A DNA stretch of 64,000 nt from Cavia porcellus (lineage: Eukaryota; Chordata; Mammalia; Rodentia; Caviidae), in the NCBI RefSeq assembly GCF_034190915.1, contig NW_026947484.1, forward strand, positions 213,416,657 to 213,480,656. The letters run 5' to 3'. The notes under the pieces were generated by a model that was not told where the DNA came from, searched no databases, and was given only the letters and a program-made list of their open reading frames with translations. Shown in pieces: positions 35,694 to 46,089 of this stretch. Each line of letters begins with the position of its first letter. Within the stretch, counting starts at the first letter, position 1. The position numbers were made by a program, and so were the translations under genes.

Positions 35694-36859
35694 AAAGAAA
35701 GAAAACCTGGCACATAATAAAAGGAAAGCTGGGCCTGGGCGGGACCTGACCTCTCAGCTGGAGAGGCAGTGACAGTCCAGCACGGTCTGTGTCTTTATGC
35801 CTACACAATAAAAAGGGGGAAGTGCATGATGGGCTGAAAAGTGTGACGTCTCAGTGTTTTGCTGAGAACACTGAAAGCGAAGCATTCTCAGAGCTCTGTG
35901 CTGCAGGTAACGGGGAAGAAAGCCAAGCCACACACCTGCTGGACTGGCCTAGCACTAATCCCAATGACTCGTTCACATGGCTCACCTCTGGAGCTCCATG
36001 TACTCAGGTTGGTCTTGCTTTAGCCTCAGTGTGTGGTCCATCTCCAGCTCAGCTCCCCATATAGAACCATAGGTATTGTGTTTACTTAGGGTAGATGACG
36101 TTCCTTTCATGTGATGTCATAAAGGAGAACTCTAATTTTAAGATGTTTGATGAATAGACATTTGTATAAATGTAACCACCATTCATATTCAGCTCTGAGA
36201 GAGTGTTCCCATTGTGGTTTGTAGAGTATTTGGAACTGTTGAAGAAAGGAAGAGGATGATGTGTATGATGCTGTAATTATAGAAGTGATAAAAGGAAATG
36301 GTTTAATACTAGCCTGCAGTGAAAGGCTTCAGAGTCACTAAAAAATGATTTTAAACCCTCCTGAAAAGAAGTAAAGTGACATCCTATTTGGTCTCTTTCT
36401 TTTTTACATAGTGGTTATTGATACAAACAGGTAATAACAATATCAGTGTTTATGGCAGTGTTTTATTTCTATGTTTATGTGTGCACAAATCTACGTGTAT
36501 GAGTATGTGCTTTCCAAGGAGGCTTAGAATAATTCAGATGGAAATCATACATGTCAGTTAAGAGGAGTTTCTAAACACAGGAGAAGCTAAGGATTCAGTT
36601 TGTTCATCAGTAAATTATCTCTTTATCGGTGACAGAGAAAACAACAAACAGATTCATCCTAGATTAGGCCTGTGCATTTGCTATGCGGGAGAGACAAACA
36701 TTGCTCAATCACCTTACACTGATGAAATAGTAGGTGCTGTAGGTGTCACTGAGATGTAAGGAGATTACTTTTGTCTTATAATTTTTTAGCTTGTTCCTTT
36801 TTATTTTCTTTAATCAGCTAGAAAACTTGGTAAGTAACATTCCTCCTTTTCTTTCTTAG
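35351..36859. other. Intron upstream of SRBD1 exon A
   Basis: Unique sequence apart from the poly(A) tract. The last part, 36780-36859, supplies the pyrimidine-rich acceptor context for exon A. An open frame at 35789-36064 has no similarity that I recognise. Confidence 0.55.
35657..35691. repeat. Poly(A) tract
   Basis: 35 consecutive A, then an (A/G)-rich extension to about 35706. No recognisable SINE body stands on its left; it could be an orphan retroposon tail. Confidence 0.95.
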
Positions 36860-36951
36860 TATCGTCAGTGAAGCAGGAACATCCATCTATAGTGTGAGCC
36901 CTGAAGCCAACAAAGAGATGCCAGGGCTGGATCCTAATGTGAGAAGTGCAG
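36860..36951 (+). CDS. SRBD1: SRBD1 internal exon A (end of YqgF/RNase H-like domain)
   Basis: A 92-bp internal exon with a pyrimidine-rich tract and AG acceptor ending at 36859 and a GT donor (GTAAGA) at 36952. Read with the first base closing the previous codon, it gives 30 codons beginning [19 protein letters not shown] and ending GLDPNVRSA, then one base of the next codon (entry phase 2, exit phase 1). The IVSEAG-S-YS motif followed by an acidic-proline stretch and LRSA/VRSA is the signature of the Tex/YhgF family, in which bacterial Tex carries VSEAGASVYS. In vertebrates this protein is SRBD1, an S1-domain nucleic-acid-binding protein whose cellular role is poorly defined. The segment belongs to the C-terminal part of the YqgF-like domain. 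The third motif position is Thr (ACA) where the family usually has Ala. The phase matches exon B exactly. The preceding exon was not found in the window. Confidence 0.93.
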
Positions 36952-37243
36952 GTAAGAAGCTATCACAAAAGCATGTGATTATAAACTTGCGTATGTAGCA
37001 AGCTAAATATTTTACCTATCCAAAAAATTTAAATGATATACTGTATTCATAAGAATTGATGTATTAGAAAGAAAGTGTTTGGTTGAAATAATAGTTGGAA
37101 TTATGAAAAAGAAGACTACAGTCTTATTTTTATAGAGTACTACATAATACTCTAGAGAACCATGAAAAATTAACATGAAATCACTTTAGGAAAATTAAAT
37201 GCCAGCATTCAAAAATAAGGAATAATAAAACACTCTTAAGATC

Positions 37244-37244
<1 letters not shown>

Positions 37245-37274
<30 letters not shown>
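37245..37274. repeat. (TTA)n microsatellite
   Basis: About ten TTA/ATT units. Confidence 0.97.
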
Positions 37275-37275
<1 letters not shown>

Positions 37276-37774
37276 AAAATATTAGTTATTAGAACTATTT
37301 CTTGGCAATAAGTAATACGTTAACATAATAATATTCATAGTGTAAATATCCTAAATGAATTTTCACAAGCTTTCATTGTATTGCTAAGTATTTGTCAAAT
37401 GAGTAGTCTCCTTTGGCCTTCTAATAGAACTTGCCATTTGCTAGTGTGTTGCTTTTAAAATGCTTTCTTTTATTTTAGTTGTACTTAATTGCTTGATGTC
37501 TGTGATGTGGAATAGTTAAAATGCATTTAAATAAATACTTTGATACATCTAGAGGCAGCAGTTGATATCACTGGAAAAATATTAGATCTGGTCAAAAACA
37601 TTTTTCTGGGCAATAGAGGAGTTATGTAGATCAATTTGGTAACATTAGACTTTTTATTTCTTTAAATATTCATATGAGATTTCTTTGGATGTCTTTGAAT
37701 GAAACCTGTACCTGGAAGTATAATTTTTATTAATCAAAACCTAAAAACTGTTTTTTTTTTAACATCTGAAAATC

Positions 37775-37958
37775 CTTGTAGTTTCTCTTCTGTTGCTTGT
37801 TTGTCCATGTCGCTATCTCCTATCTAAAATGATCTTTCTTTCAAATTCAAATCTCAACATACAGTCTTGCTTGTTCTATGAAAATCTTCCCTGTCCCATC
37901 AGCTCAGCCTGATTGCAGCTTGCTTACCTGGTATTCCTTGGTGCTTGCCTTATAATAA
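37775..37958 (+). mobile_element. L2 fragment
   Basis: TTCAAATTCAAATCTCAACA followed by GAAAATCTTCCCTGTCC resembles the L2 stretch ending AGGAAGCCTTCCCTGA. Weak. Confidence 0.45.
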
Positions 37959-38014
37959 CAGTAGTATATAATAATAATGGTAGGAGTGGAAATAGTATTC
38001 ATGGCAGAAACTGC

Positions 38015-38165
38015 TAATTTGAATCTTTCTTAAGCACTTGATATACATGGAACATTGTAGGAAATGTATTACCAGGATTATTTTATTTTATTCTCACAAT
38101 TGCCCTGTGAGACTATTCTTTCACTTTACAGATGAGGAAACTGCAGCTTAGCAGTCAGTAAGTGT
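38015..38165 (-). mobile_element. MIR SINE
   Basis: Antisense MIR: TTAAGCACTTGATATACATG, TATTCTCACAATTGCCCTGT and ACTTTACAGATGAGGAAACT then GCAGCTTAGC. Confidence 0.88.
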
Positions 38166-38809
38166 GTGTGTGATATTTGTGTGTCTAATATCTATAATAA
38201 AATGATAATTTTCTTTATAAAAAATAAAACCTAGAACGTCTCAAGTTGGCATTGAAAGGGTACTTTTTTAACATGGTGTTGTGAAAAATACTTGGGACTT
38301 TTTTTCTGGGACAGTGCTCCCCAGGTATTCTACTGCTAAAGTAGTTGCTATTTCTTCTTAACTATCAGACCATGTGGGCACCTAACTGTCACAGAATCAT
38401 GAGTGAGACTAGATAATAGCATTCTAACAAGACTGTGACAATACAAGACCATGAAGGGAATCACTCACTGTAAGACTGTGACTGCTCAGATTTCCAAGTC
38501 TCACTAGCTGTGTCTTGGTTTGTGATTCACTGCAGGTATGCTTGCCCTCTGTGTCTCAGCTTGCTTCTGTGTGCTAGTGATGATGTTTAATCCATGTCAA
38601 TCCAGACATCTGCCTAGACACTTGGGGTTTTGAAAGTAGTCCTGAAGGCAGATATTCAAAGAAGCTTGGAGTCTCCACTCTTGCTTTCTTAGGCCCTACT
38701 CCTTTTTTAAGTCTTACTTATTGGGGCATTCCTGTTTCCTAGTGATTAATGCATGAGAGGCTTTAGTTAAGACTTGAGCTACCTATAGGTCTGCATTTTG
38801 CCTTTAAAC

Positions 38810-39095
38810 CCATCTGTAGTTTGGGCAAGGTTTGTCCTCCAAAGATTCAAGTGCTGAGAGCTTAGTGTCACTACTGTTGCAGTATTTACAGGTGGTGGAC
38901 TCTTGAAGAGATAAAGACCTAGTGCAAGATAATTAGGTTATGAGGGCATTGGTCTTGGAAAATATTCATTGTGGTCTTGTGGAATAAGTTAGTTCTCAAG
39001 AGAGGCCACCTCCTTGTGCTTTATCCCTTCTGTACCTGTTTAGTTCCCATTCAGTCATAAAACCAACATTCCTCTTTTCATTGTTCTACCTAATG
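38810..39095 (+). mobile_element. MaLR-type LTR
   Basis: AGGTTTGTCCTCCAAAGATT, AAGTGCTGAGAGCTTAGTGT, TTAGGTTATGAGGGCATTGG and CAAGAGAGGCCACC follow the order of mammalian MaLR LTRs. The 3' end is unclear and may extend toward 39200. Confidence 0.6.
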
Positions 39096-39249
39096 TGGTG
39101 AACCTTTTAGAACTTTCAGTAATACAAACATCCTGCTGTGGCTTGCGTTCACCTCCACTAGCGTATCTAGTGTGTTGTAGTATGAGACTCAATTTCTATG
39201 GCACTTGCTTTAAGCAATTTGTGTGTGTGGGTGTGCGCACGCACACACT

Positions 39250-39398
39250 TGTGTTTGTGTTTGAGTGGGTTTTACTGTGCTGTTCACGCTGACCTTGAAT
39301 TTACTTTGTAGCCCAGGCTGGCCCCGAACTCAGAGCAGTTCTCTTGCCTCAGCCTCCTGAGGGCTGGGATTATAGGAATCTGCCACCATGCAGGGTTA
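39250..39398 (-). mobile_element. B1 SINE
   Basis: Antisense B1 with GTAGCCCAGGCTGGCCCCGA, ACTCAGAGCAGTTCTCTTGC and TGAGGGCTGGGATTATAGGA. A short alternating GTGCGCACGCACAC tract lies just to its left (39231-39246). Confidence 0.88.
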
Positions 39399-39564
39399 AG
39401 CATCTTTTTAATTAAACTCATGTATTTTTTTTCCAAGTTTAGACTCACTTATAAATACTTTTAAAACTCTGTATAATTTGGAGTTAAATTCTGTTAAATC
39501 TGTACTTTTGTCTTAATTCTGTATGTTTTATTTTTATTGCTCATGGTTTTATGGGTAAAATTAT

Positions 39565-40017
39565 GTATCAGTGTTTGCAGGCAAAACAGATTTAATGCAA
39601 GATATACAAAAATATAAGAATTTACAAGATTGGCTTACAATGGCCTCCTACAGAGTCAAATGTGGAAGAGTGCAAAAGGTCTATGTGTGCACTGGAGATC
39701 TGGAAGGACCCAGGTGAAGGACTGGAGTTCACTGTGATACCGCACGTGAATCCATATCAGGAGACTGAAGGGTTTTCATGGAAGGCTGAAAGGTCCACAC
39801 TGGAAGGCTGAAAGATTGAAGTATGCAGTGGAAATCAGAGCTGATGTCCAAGGCAGAGGTGAAGCCTGGAGGTCCTCTGAGAAGCAAAAGCAAGGCTTCC
39901 TTCTTTTTATACCACTCTGATCGCAATGCTCCCTAGGGTTAGTCTTCCACAACCAAACCATGCTGAGCCAGTTTAACTGGACATTTCTTACTCAAGTTGA
40001 CCCAGTTAACTGTCACA
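39565..40017 (-). mobile_element. ERVL-type solo LTR (antisense)
   Basis: On the - strand it starts TGTGACAGTTAACTGGGTCA followed by ACTTGAGTAAG, like the TGTGATGGTTAATTT-GTCAACTTG start of several ERVL-related LTRs. Near its 3' end the + strand reads GATTGGCTTACAATGGCCTC. No internal retroviral sequence is present. Confidence 0.6.
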
Positions 40018-40479
40018 AAGTATATAATAGATAGTTTATGTGCATATGATTAGCAGGTTCTTCTTCATGATACTTTCAAAAATATGTTTAAATTTTAACT
40101 TATTCCTCTTGTAATTACAGTTACTCCTGGACCAACATCTCTTTATTTCTTTCACTCTCCATTTCATCTCACTGATTATTGATTGCATGTGAACCTGGCT
40201 TTTGTCTGTATGTCTTGAAATTCAGCCACCTGATTGAAATCTGATTAATCCTGGCAGTTTTTCAGTTGACTTGCTGTTTGAGTAGTTTAGGAAGCAAATC
40301 ATTATCTGCAGATAACAATAATAATTGAGAATTTATCATTTCAATATATGTATCTCCCTTTTTTGTCAAAGTGCATTGACTAGAATTTTTCAAATAGTGG
40401 TAAATAATAATAGTAATACAGAAAAATATTGATGCCATAGGTGAGTAAAATAGTATTTGACATACATTTGAATATACTG

Positions 40480-41030
40480 AATTTTAAAAAATAAAATAGC
40501 TTCATTGACATATAATATACATAACAAAATTTATCCTTTTAAAGTGTACAATTCAATGTTTCTATATAGTCAGCCTTGTATAGTTATCACAGTCCAGTTT
40601 TTGGACATCTTCATTACCCCCAAAAGAAACTTATACCTACTAGCAGTCACTTCTGTTCTTCCCCTGTCTACCACCCCAACAACCCCTGATGCTCTTTTGT
40701 AACTATATGGATTCACCTGCTCTGGACGTTTCATATAGATGTAACCTTATAGTATGTGGTCTTTTCTGGCTAACTTCTTTCACTTAGCATGATGTTCTTG
40801 GTTCATCTAATGTAGTAGCAGGTTCCACTGCTTCATTCCTTATTAGCAAATAATACTCTATTGTATGGGTATACCACAGTTTTTTCATTCGTCAGCTGAT
40901 GGATATTTATTTTTACATTTTTGGCTATTAGGAATAGTGCTGCTGTGTATATTCATGTGTCAGCTCTTAACAAAAACTTACATTTCTATTTCTTTTCAGT
41001 ATATACCTGGAATAAATTCTAGGGACCCAT
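40480..41030 (-). mobile_element. Old L1 3' end (antisense)
   Basis: TTTATCCTTTTAAAGTGTAC AATTCAATG is the hallmark 3'UTR of old L1 subfamilies. Then GGCTAACTTCTTTCACTTAG and AATAATACTCTATTGTATGG lead into the decayed end of ORF2. Confidence 0.9.
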
Positions 41031-42346
41031 AGTAACTCTGTGGTTAACATTTTCCAGGTGTCTTTGACTTCTATACTATGGCCTCATTCCTTGACTGTTT
41101 CACCGCTCCTTCCTTTTCTTCTCTGTCTCAAATGGTAGCTGTCCCTCAAATTTGGGACCATAACTTTCTTATCTTATAATCCTTTGGATCAGTTATTTAA
41201 TAAACTCTTCCTGAGCCTCCTCTCAGTCAGTAACCTGTTGTCAGCATGACCATTCTCAACCTGAACTCTGAATTAGTCTGTGTGCTGAATAACTCTTTCT
41301 TAGTTATCCTCCCAGCGGGAAATTGGCATCATGTTTTCTCTGAAGCTTGGATACAATGCTGTTGAGCTCTGTTTGAATGTTCATTCTCTCCCTGCTTCCT
41401 TTCTGTCCTATGCTTGGGTTTTTATACTGCATAATGTGTACAGCATCTGAGAGGGAAATATCAGTTCTGGAAGCCCTGAGATATCTTTCAAAGCTGTCTA
41501 TTGTGGATGCTGTAACTTCAGAGAATCTTTGGACTTACTGTAGAATTAGTATGTCACCTGGAAGCCATAATTTTCATTACATTGTTCTGCTACATTTAAT
41601 CATAATTAAATAGAAAAGGAGTCATAGAGATCAGAAGAGAACCAGATAGAAAAGTTAAAAAAGAAAAAAGAACCTTTTTGTATAGCTTAGAGATTTTTAA
41701 ATATGAAAATCTGCCTGTACTTAGCAAGTTATACAACTGTTCTAACCAGTTTCTGTGTTTAGATTTTCATAATATGGGTATCCCAATAAGCATAGATTTG
41801 CAAGATTTAACCACCATTGATGTCCTTTTGTTAGATTTTTGCCATTACTTTCCTATATATTAAATGTATAGGCAAATATGATGCCTATATTTTTGGCTTA
41901 CTGTTGTGGTTTTTTTAATTTTTAAAAATATTTTTGCAATGTATACATGTGTATGTATGAAAATCATTCTTACTGTGGCATAGATTTAAAAGATGGGATA
42001 TCTAAATATTTGCCTTAGGAAATTCAAGCATATCTCTAGTAGCACTGTATTTTCAACCTGTAATTATAAGTGTGGTTATTAAAGAATTCCTACTGTAGAC
42101 TGTAGTACTTGCATTATAATTTTTGATAGGAAGATAGATGTGGACATCTTGGAATTCCTAGCTATTTTATGGAGAAAGAGGCAGATTGTATGACACTAGC
42201 TCATTGTTGTTTTAGGATTTTTCAAGTTGCCACGTTACTATAGGTTAGTGATATTAAAACAAGGGCTATTAAAAAATTTTGAGTAATCATGCAGTGAACT
42301 GTTCACAGTAGATCTTATCTTTGAGATCAAAGAGAGCCCGAGAGAG

Positions 42347-42350
<4 letters not shown>

Positions 42351-42377
<27 letters not shown>
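42351..42377. repeat. (GA)n microsatellite
   Basis: About 13 GA units within a longer purine-only stretch (42331-42384). Confidence 0.95.
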
Positions 42378-43002
42378 AGGAGACCACAAATCAGCAACTG
42401 GAGAATTGGATAGTTGCTAGTAGAGAGGTGACTTTTGCTGCCAGACCTTAAACGGTTTAATATGAAAACAAATTTGAGATATCTTTTGATGGTCTTAATG
42501 TTGCCACATTAATTTACAGTCCATCCATGTTATATGAGTAGGTGACATTGATTAGCTTTCATACATTTAGGAAGTAGAAGTTATTTATGTGTTAGGACTC
42601 ATGGTAATTATGCCACATTGGACTGGATAGAGTAAGCTTTAGGAGTTATCTGTAAGATTCATAATCAGTAACTATTCACTAGCTAAATTACTTTATAAAC
42701 TAAATTAGGTATGAGGTTCTATTAATATTTGCTAAAATAAATTGATGATAGTAAACGATAATCAAGTGCAAATCATGATGCAGATAAAGTTATGTTTGGA
42801 GTTGATTTTCAAGTATTTTGAGCATGCATTGTAATGGTCAAAACAGGGATAAAATTAGACCTGTGTGTGAGAGAGACAGGTAATTGGGACTCATAAAGCA
42901 CTTCCCAGTGTACGCTTGCAGTCATGTTCCAAGCCATACAAGCATATTTACTAGCCAATAGACTCAGTCTCTGTTTGCATGAAGATATGATTCAGTTCGA
43001 TG

Positions 43003-43190
43003 TGGTGGCCCAGGCCTATAATCCCAGAACTCTGGGAGGCTATGGCAGGAGGATTCCAAGTTCAAGTTTAAGTTCAACTGGTACAACTTAATGTCTTAGC
43101 AAGAGCCAGTGTCAAACATAAAAAAGGGCTAGGGATGTACTCAGTACAGAAGCCCTGAGTTCAGTCTCCAGTGCCACCCCTAAGAAAAAT
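43003..43190 (+). mobile_element. B1-dID dimeric SINE
   Basis: B1 part (GTGGTGGCCCAGGCCTATAA, GGCTATGGCAGGAGGATTCC) then A-rich linker and ID part (GGGCTAGGGATGTACTCAGT, AGTCTCCAGTGCC) with the centre deleted. It ends about 470 bp before exon B. Confidence 0.9.
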
Positions 43191-43657
43191 CCAATATGAT
43201 TCTGTCACTTACTCAATGTAATAAGGATCTTTTGGTAATCAGTGTATTTTGATATATAAGTCATTTATAATAGTACAGAGTTCTTAAAAAGTAAAAATAT
43301 AAAAAGCAAAAACCTACTTTCTCTATAAACATAAGATATATTGTGTTTTAAAGAGTGAATTGATAATTGTATAACTATGGAAACTAAGTGTTTTATTGGT
43401 TTTTCCAAATCTATAATCCTTTCAATCTGCTTGCTCAAAACTGTCCTAGGAGTTCTTTTTGGCATATAATTAGTCCTGAAATTTTGCTTCTATTTTTGAC
43501 TGAAAAAGGAGAACTTTGAGTCTTACATTGTTGGTCTTTGGAGGGGGAGAGAAGGGACAGGATTAAGTACTTACATTATGAATAATGAACATAAGTAATT
43601 ATCTGAGTGCTGCTTTTCACATTAAGTCATACTTGTTGTCTGATTCTGTTTTTTCAG

Positions 43658-43740
43658 TTTCCATAGCAAGGCGTGTACAAGATCCATTAGCTGAGCTAGT
43701 GAAAATTGAGCCGAAACACATTGGAGTTGGAATGTATCAG
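43658..43740 (+). CDS. SRBD1: SRBD1 internal exon B (linker before the HhH region)
   Basis: An 83-bp internal exon. The acceptor is a T-rich tract ending in TTTTTTCAG (AG at 43656-43657) and the donor is CAG followed by GTAAAG at 43741. Two bases complete the Val codon split with exon A, then 27 codons follow, containing [18 protein letters not shown] and ending IGVGMYQ (exit phase 0). This matches the near-invariant Tex-family block [23 protein letters not shown], after which HDVSQ is expected from the next exon; that exon was not seen in the remaining 20 kb. In bacterial Tex structures this block lies between the YqgF-like domain and the helix-hairpin-helix repeats and helps position the S1 domain. 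The open frame around it (43585-43770) runs into intron on both sides and is not itself a gene. Confidence 0.94.
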
Positions 43741-44590
43741 GTAAAGCAATGTGAATCATTTAATTTATGAACTCCATCAATACTAAGAGCAGTATTGAAA
43801 CCTGGCATAATAATTATTAGTGGGAGTATACTTCCATTTTCAAAGATTGTACAGTTTGTGGCAAGGTAAGTGAGAATTTTGGCAGGCAAAGAGAATACCC
43901 CCCCCCCCTTTTCTGTGTTAATGATTTTGCTCGAGTCTTAGAATTCAGTAGTCAAATTTCAAGACCATTAAAACATTAGATCAAACTAGGAACTCAGTTT
44001 GGAGAGCCTGTTTTTTTAACAGTGTTATAAAAATGGAGAGAATATGAAAAGGAACCTTGTTGACTTTTTATGTAAATGAGCATGAACTGTTGTTCATTAT
44101 TGGTCATTGAAGAAGCAGTCTTTGATGCCTGCTGTGCCTTAATTTCCCCCATTTTCCATTTGTTTGATTATGGTAATTAGTTTTTGTTATTATTCAGTCT
44201 AAAACTTTCCAGTTGTTGTTACTGTGTAATAATACTTGTTTTTGTTTTTACTTTGCTTGTAATTTTTTAAAACTTTTATGTGTTCTTTGAGTAATTAAGG
44301 ACAGCAGTTAATGTAGGCGAACTGGATCCATGGTGATAGCAGGATGTTATTTGGTGCTTCAGTTGTCTCCAGAAAACTTAGTCATTGTCATGAGGGAGAA
44401 TGATAATTATATTAGTTTAATATGGGGTTATAGAACATTTTAGCAAGATAGTAGAATAATGAAAGACATTAAATTTATAGAACCTAGATAGGCTATTAAG
44501 CCATTTCCATTAAGGAGATCTCTAAGTATATAACAACAACCTAATTTCCAGGTACAGATTCAGAGATAATGTTTAATATAAATCTTTAGA
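43741..44590. other. Intron downstream of exon B
   Basis: Unique sequence with a C-run at 43899-43908. No repeat or exon recognised. Confidence 0.55.
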
Positions 44591-44594
44591 ATTT

Positions 44595-44694
44595 TTTTTT
44601 TTTTTTTTTTTTTTTTTTTGGTGCCAGGGATTGAATTCATGACTTTGTGCTTGCAAAGCAGGTGCTTATGCCGCTGAGCTAAATCCCCAGCAAA
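44595..44694 (-). mobile_element. ID SINE
   Basis: Long poly-T, then GGTGCCAGGGATTGAATTCA and CCGCTGAGCTAAATCCCCAG. Flanks CTTTAGAATTT and CTTTGGAATTT look like a slightly diverged target duplication. Confidence 0.92.
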
Positions 44695-44724
44695 CCTTTG
44701 GAATTTATTCCAACAAGCAAGGAG

Positions 44725-45235
44725 AAATCATAGAAAGTTTTAAAGCAGGGTAGTCACATGATCTGACTTCCTTTTTTTTTTTTTTTTTTTTTTTTTGTAA
44801 TCGGTACCAGGGATCGAACTCACGACTGCCTGCTTGCAAGGCAGGCGCTTATGCCGCTGAGCTATTTCCATTTTTAAACTTTGACTGTAGTCACTCTAAG
44901 GAGAATGAATTCGAGGGGAGGAGGAGAACCATCAGGGCAAGTTAGGCTTTTACACTAGCTCAGGGAAGAAATGATATTTGAACAAAGTTAATGCCAGTAA
45001 AGATGGGAAGAAGTTTGTTTTGTAGAGACTACTTGGTGAGGAAAAAGAAATTGTCAACAATTTGACTCACAGTTCCTGATACATGTTTGAAGCCTCAGTG
45101 GCACCAGTTTTGAAGGTAATAGTAGTCAGTTTTGAACATGCTGGCTTGAGATCTCTGTTAGAAGTGCAAGAAAAGATGTCAAATAGGAGTTGGATTTCCA
45201 AGTCTGGGATTAAGAGAGACAGCAGTATTAAATAG
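44725..45235 (+). mobile_element. Ancient mammalian repeat of uncertain family, split by an ID
   Basis: TTTTAAAGCAGGGTAGTCAC ATGATCTGACTT, then after the ID GTCACTCTAAGGAGAATGAA, and GATGTCAAATAGGAGTTGGA TTTCCAAGTCTGGG occur in an order I know from a common ancient mammalian repeat whose name I cannot assign. Confidence 0.45.
44771..44867 (-). mobile_element. ID SINE, 5'-truncated
   Basis: Poly-T, ATCGGTACCAGGGATCGAAC, GCAAGGCAGGCGCTTATGCC and a stop at GCTGAGCTATTTCC, so the first bases of the ID are lost. Same orientation as the ID 75 bp to the left. Confidence 0.92.
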
Positions 45236-45898
45236 CAGCACGTACTATGTGCAAATAATAAAACTGAGGAAGTGATCAAGATGGTAGTTTGAATCATGAT
45301 ATTCTTAAATTGTACAGCCATTGGAGTGTATTCACAACTCTAAATTCCATGAGATATCAGAAAAAGTATGCATGTGTACCCATGTAAATGAATTTTTATA
45401 GCAATAAATTAATCAAGTTGGGACAAGAAAAAGTTCCATCAGCGAGTGGAAATCACAAGAATTCCTGAAAGATAATAGAACAGGGAGAATCACACACACA
45501 CAAAAACCTTAGGAGGGTATAGCTTAAAACATACAGATCATTGGCTAATGCATAAAGCCTTATGATTAATTTGGGAAATTATTGTCACAGTTTTATTTTT
45601 ATATTGTGATAACTATATTTTACTGTTAAGACTTTTTTCTTATTGAATCATGCACATATAAAGTGTTGTCTTTACCAAAGGAACCCAGATTTATTAAGAT
45701 GATATTATTTTGACCTAACTGTTGGGCAAACTTTTAATAAACGATAAAAATTTCTGCATTGAAAAAAATATTCCTATGAAGATGGTAGTACAAATTGGTA
45801 TTTCTAGCATACTTGTAAAGGTATAATTTTTAAAAATATATCCCTTTTATCTGGAAATTCTTCCTTTAGTGAGTTCCAAGGCAATGATAAGAATAATC

Positions 45899-45986
45899 GG
45901 GGTGCTAGGGATTTAGCTCAGTGGCACAGTGCCTGCCTCGGCAAGCATGAGGTTGTGAATTTGATTCCTGGTACCAAAAAAAAAAT
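45899..45986 (+). mobile_element. ID SINE
   Basis: GGGGTGCTAGGGATTTAGCT, GCCTGCCTCGGCAAGCATGA, GATTCCTGGTACC then poly-A. Sense orientation to SRBD1. Confidence 0.92.
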
Positions 45987-46004
45987 GACTGGTATTACAG
46001 TATT

Positions 46005-46069
46005 TTTCATTTTTATTGGTACCAGGGATCAAACTCACGACTGCCTGCTTGCAAGGTAAACCCCCCGCC
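46005..46069 (-). mobile_element. Internally deleted ID SINE with perfect target duplication
   Basis: TTGGTACCAGGGATCAAACT, CTGCCTGCTTGCAAGGTAAA then CCCCCCGCCC: the segment carrying the A box is missing. Flanked by CTGGTATTACAGTATT at 45989-46004 and 46070-46085. Lies tail-to-tail with the preceding ID. Confidence 0.92.
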
Positions 46070-46089
46070 CTGGTATTACAGTATTATAC

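Larger units (their letters stand above)
36952..43657 (+). other. SRBD1: SRBD1 intron between exons A and B
   Basis: A 6,706-bp phase-1 GT-AG intron. It contains a (TTA)n tract, an L2 fragment, a MIR, a MaLR-type LTR, a B1, an ERVL-type LTR, an old L1 3' end, a GA microsatellite and a B1-dID, each listed separately. Stretches 36952-37770, 38170-38800 and 41040-43000 show no recognisable element apart from the (TTA)n and GA tracts. Confidence 0.85.

Noticed and set aside
35789..36064. 91-codon + strand open frame just upstream of exon A
   Set aside because: No similarity recognised, and not needed for the SRBD1 frame; the exon's acceptor is 800 bp further on.
1..36859. Preceding SRBD1 exon (expected IGNGTACRETE-type motif)
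   Set aside because: No matching coding stretch seen in the upstream 36.8 kb; cannot be excluded without a translated search.
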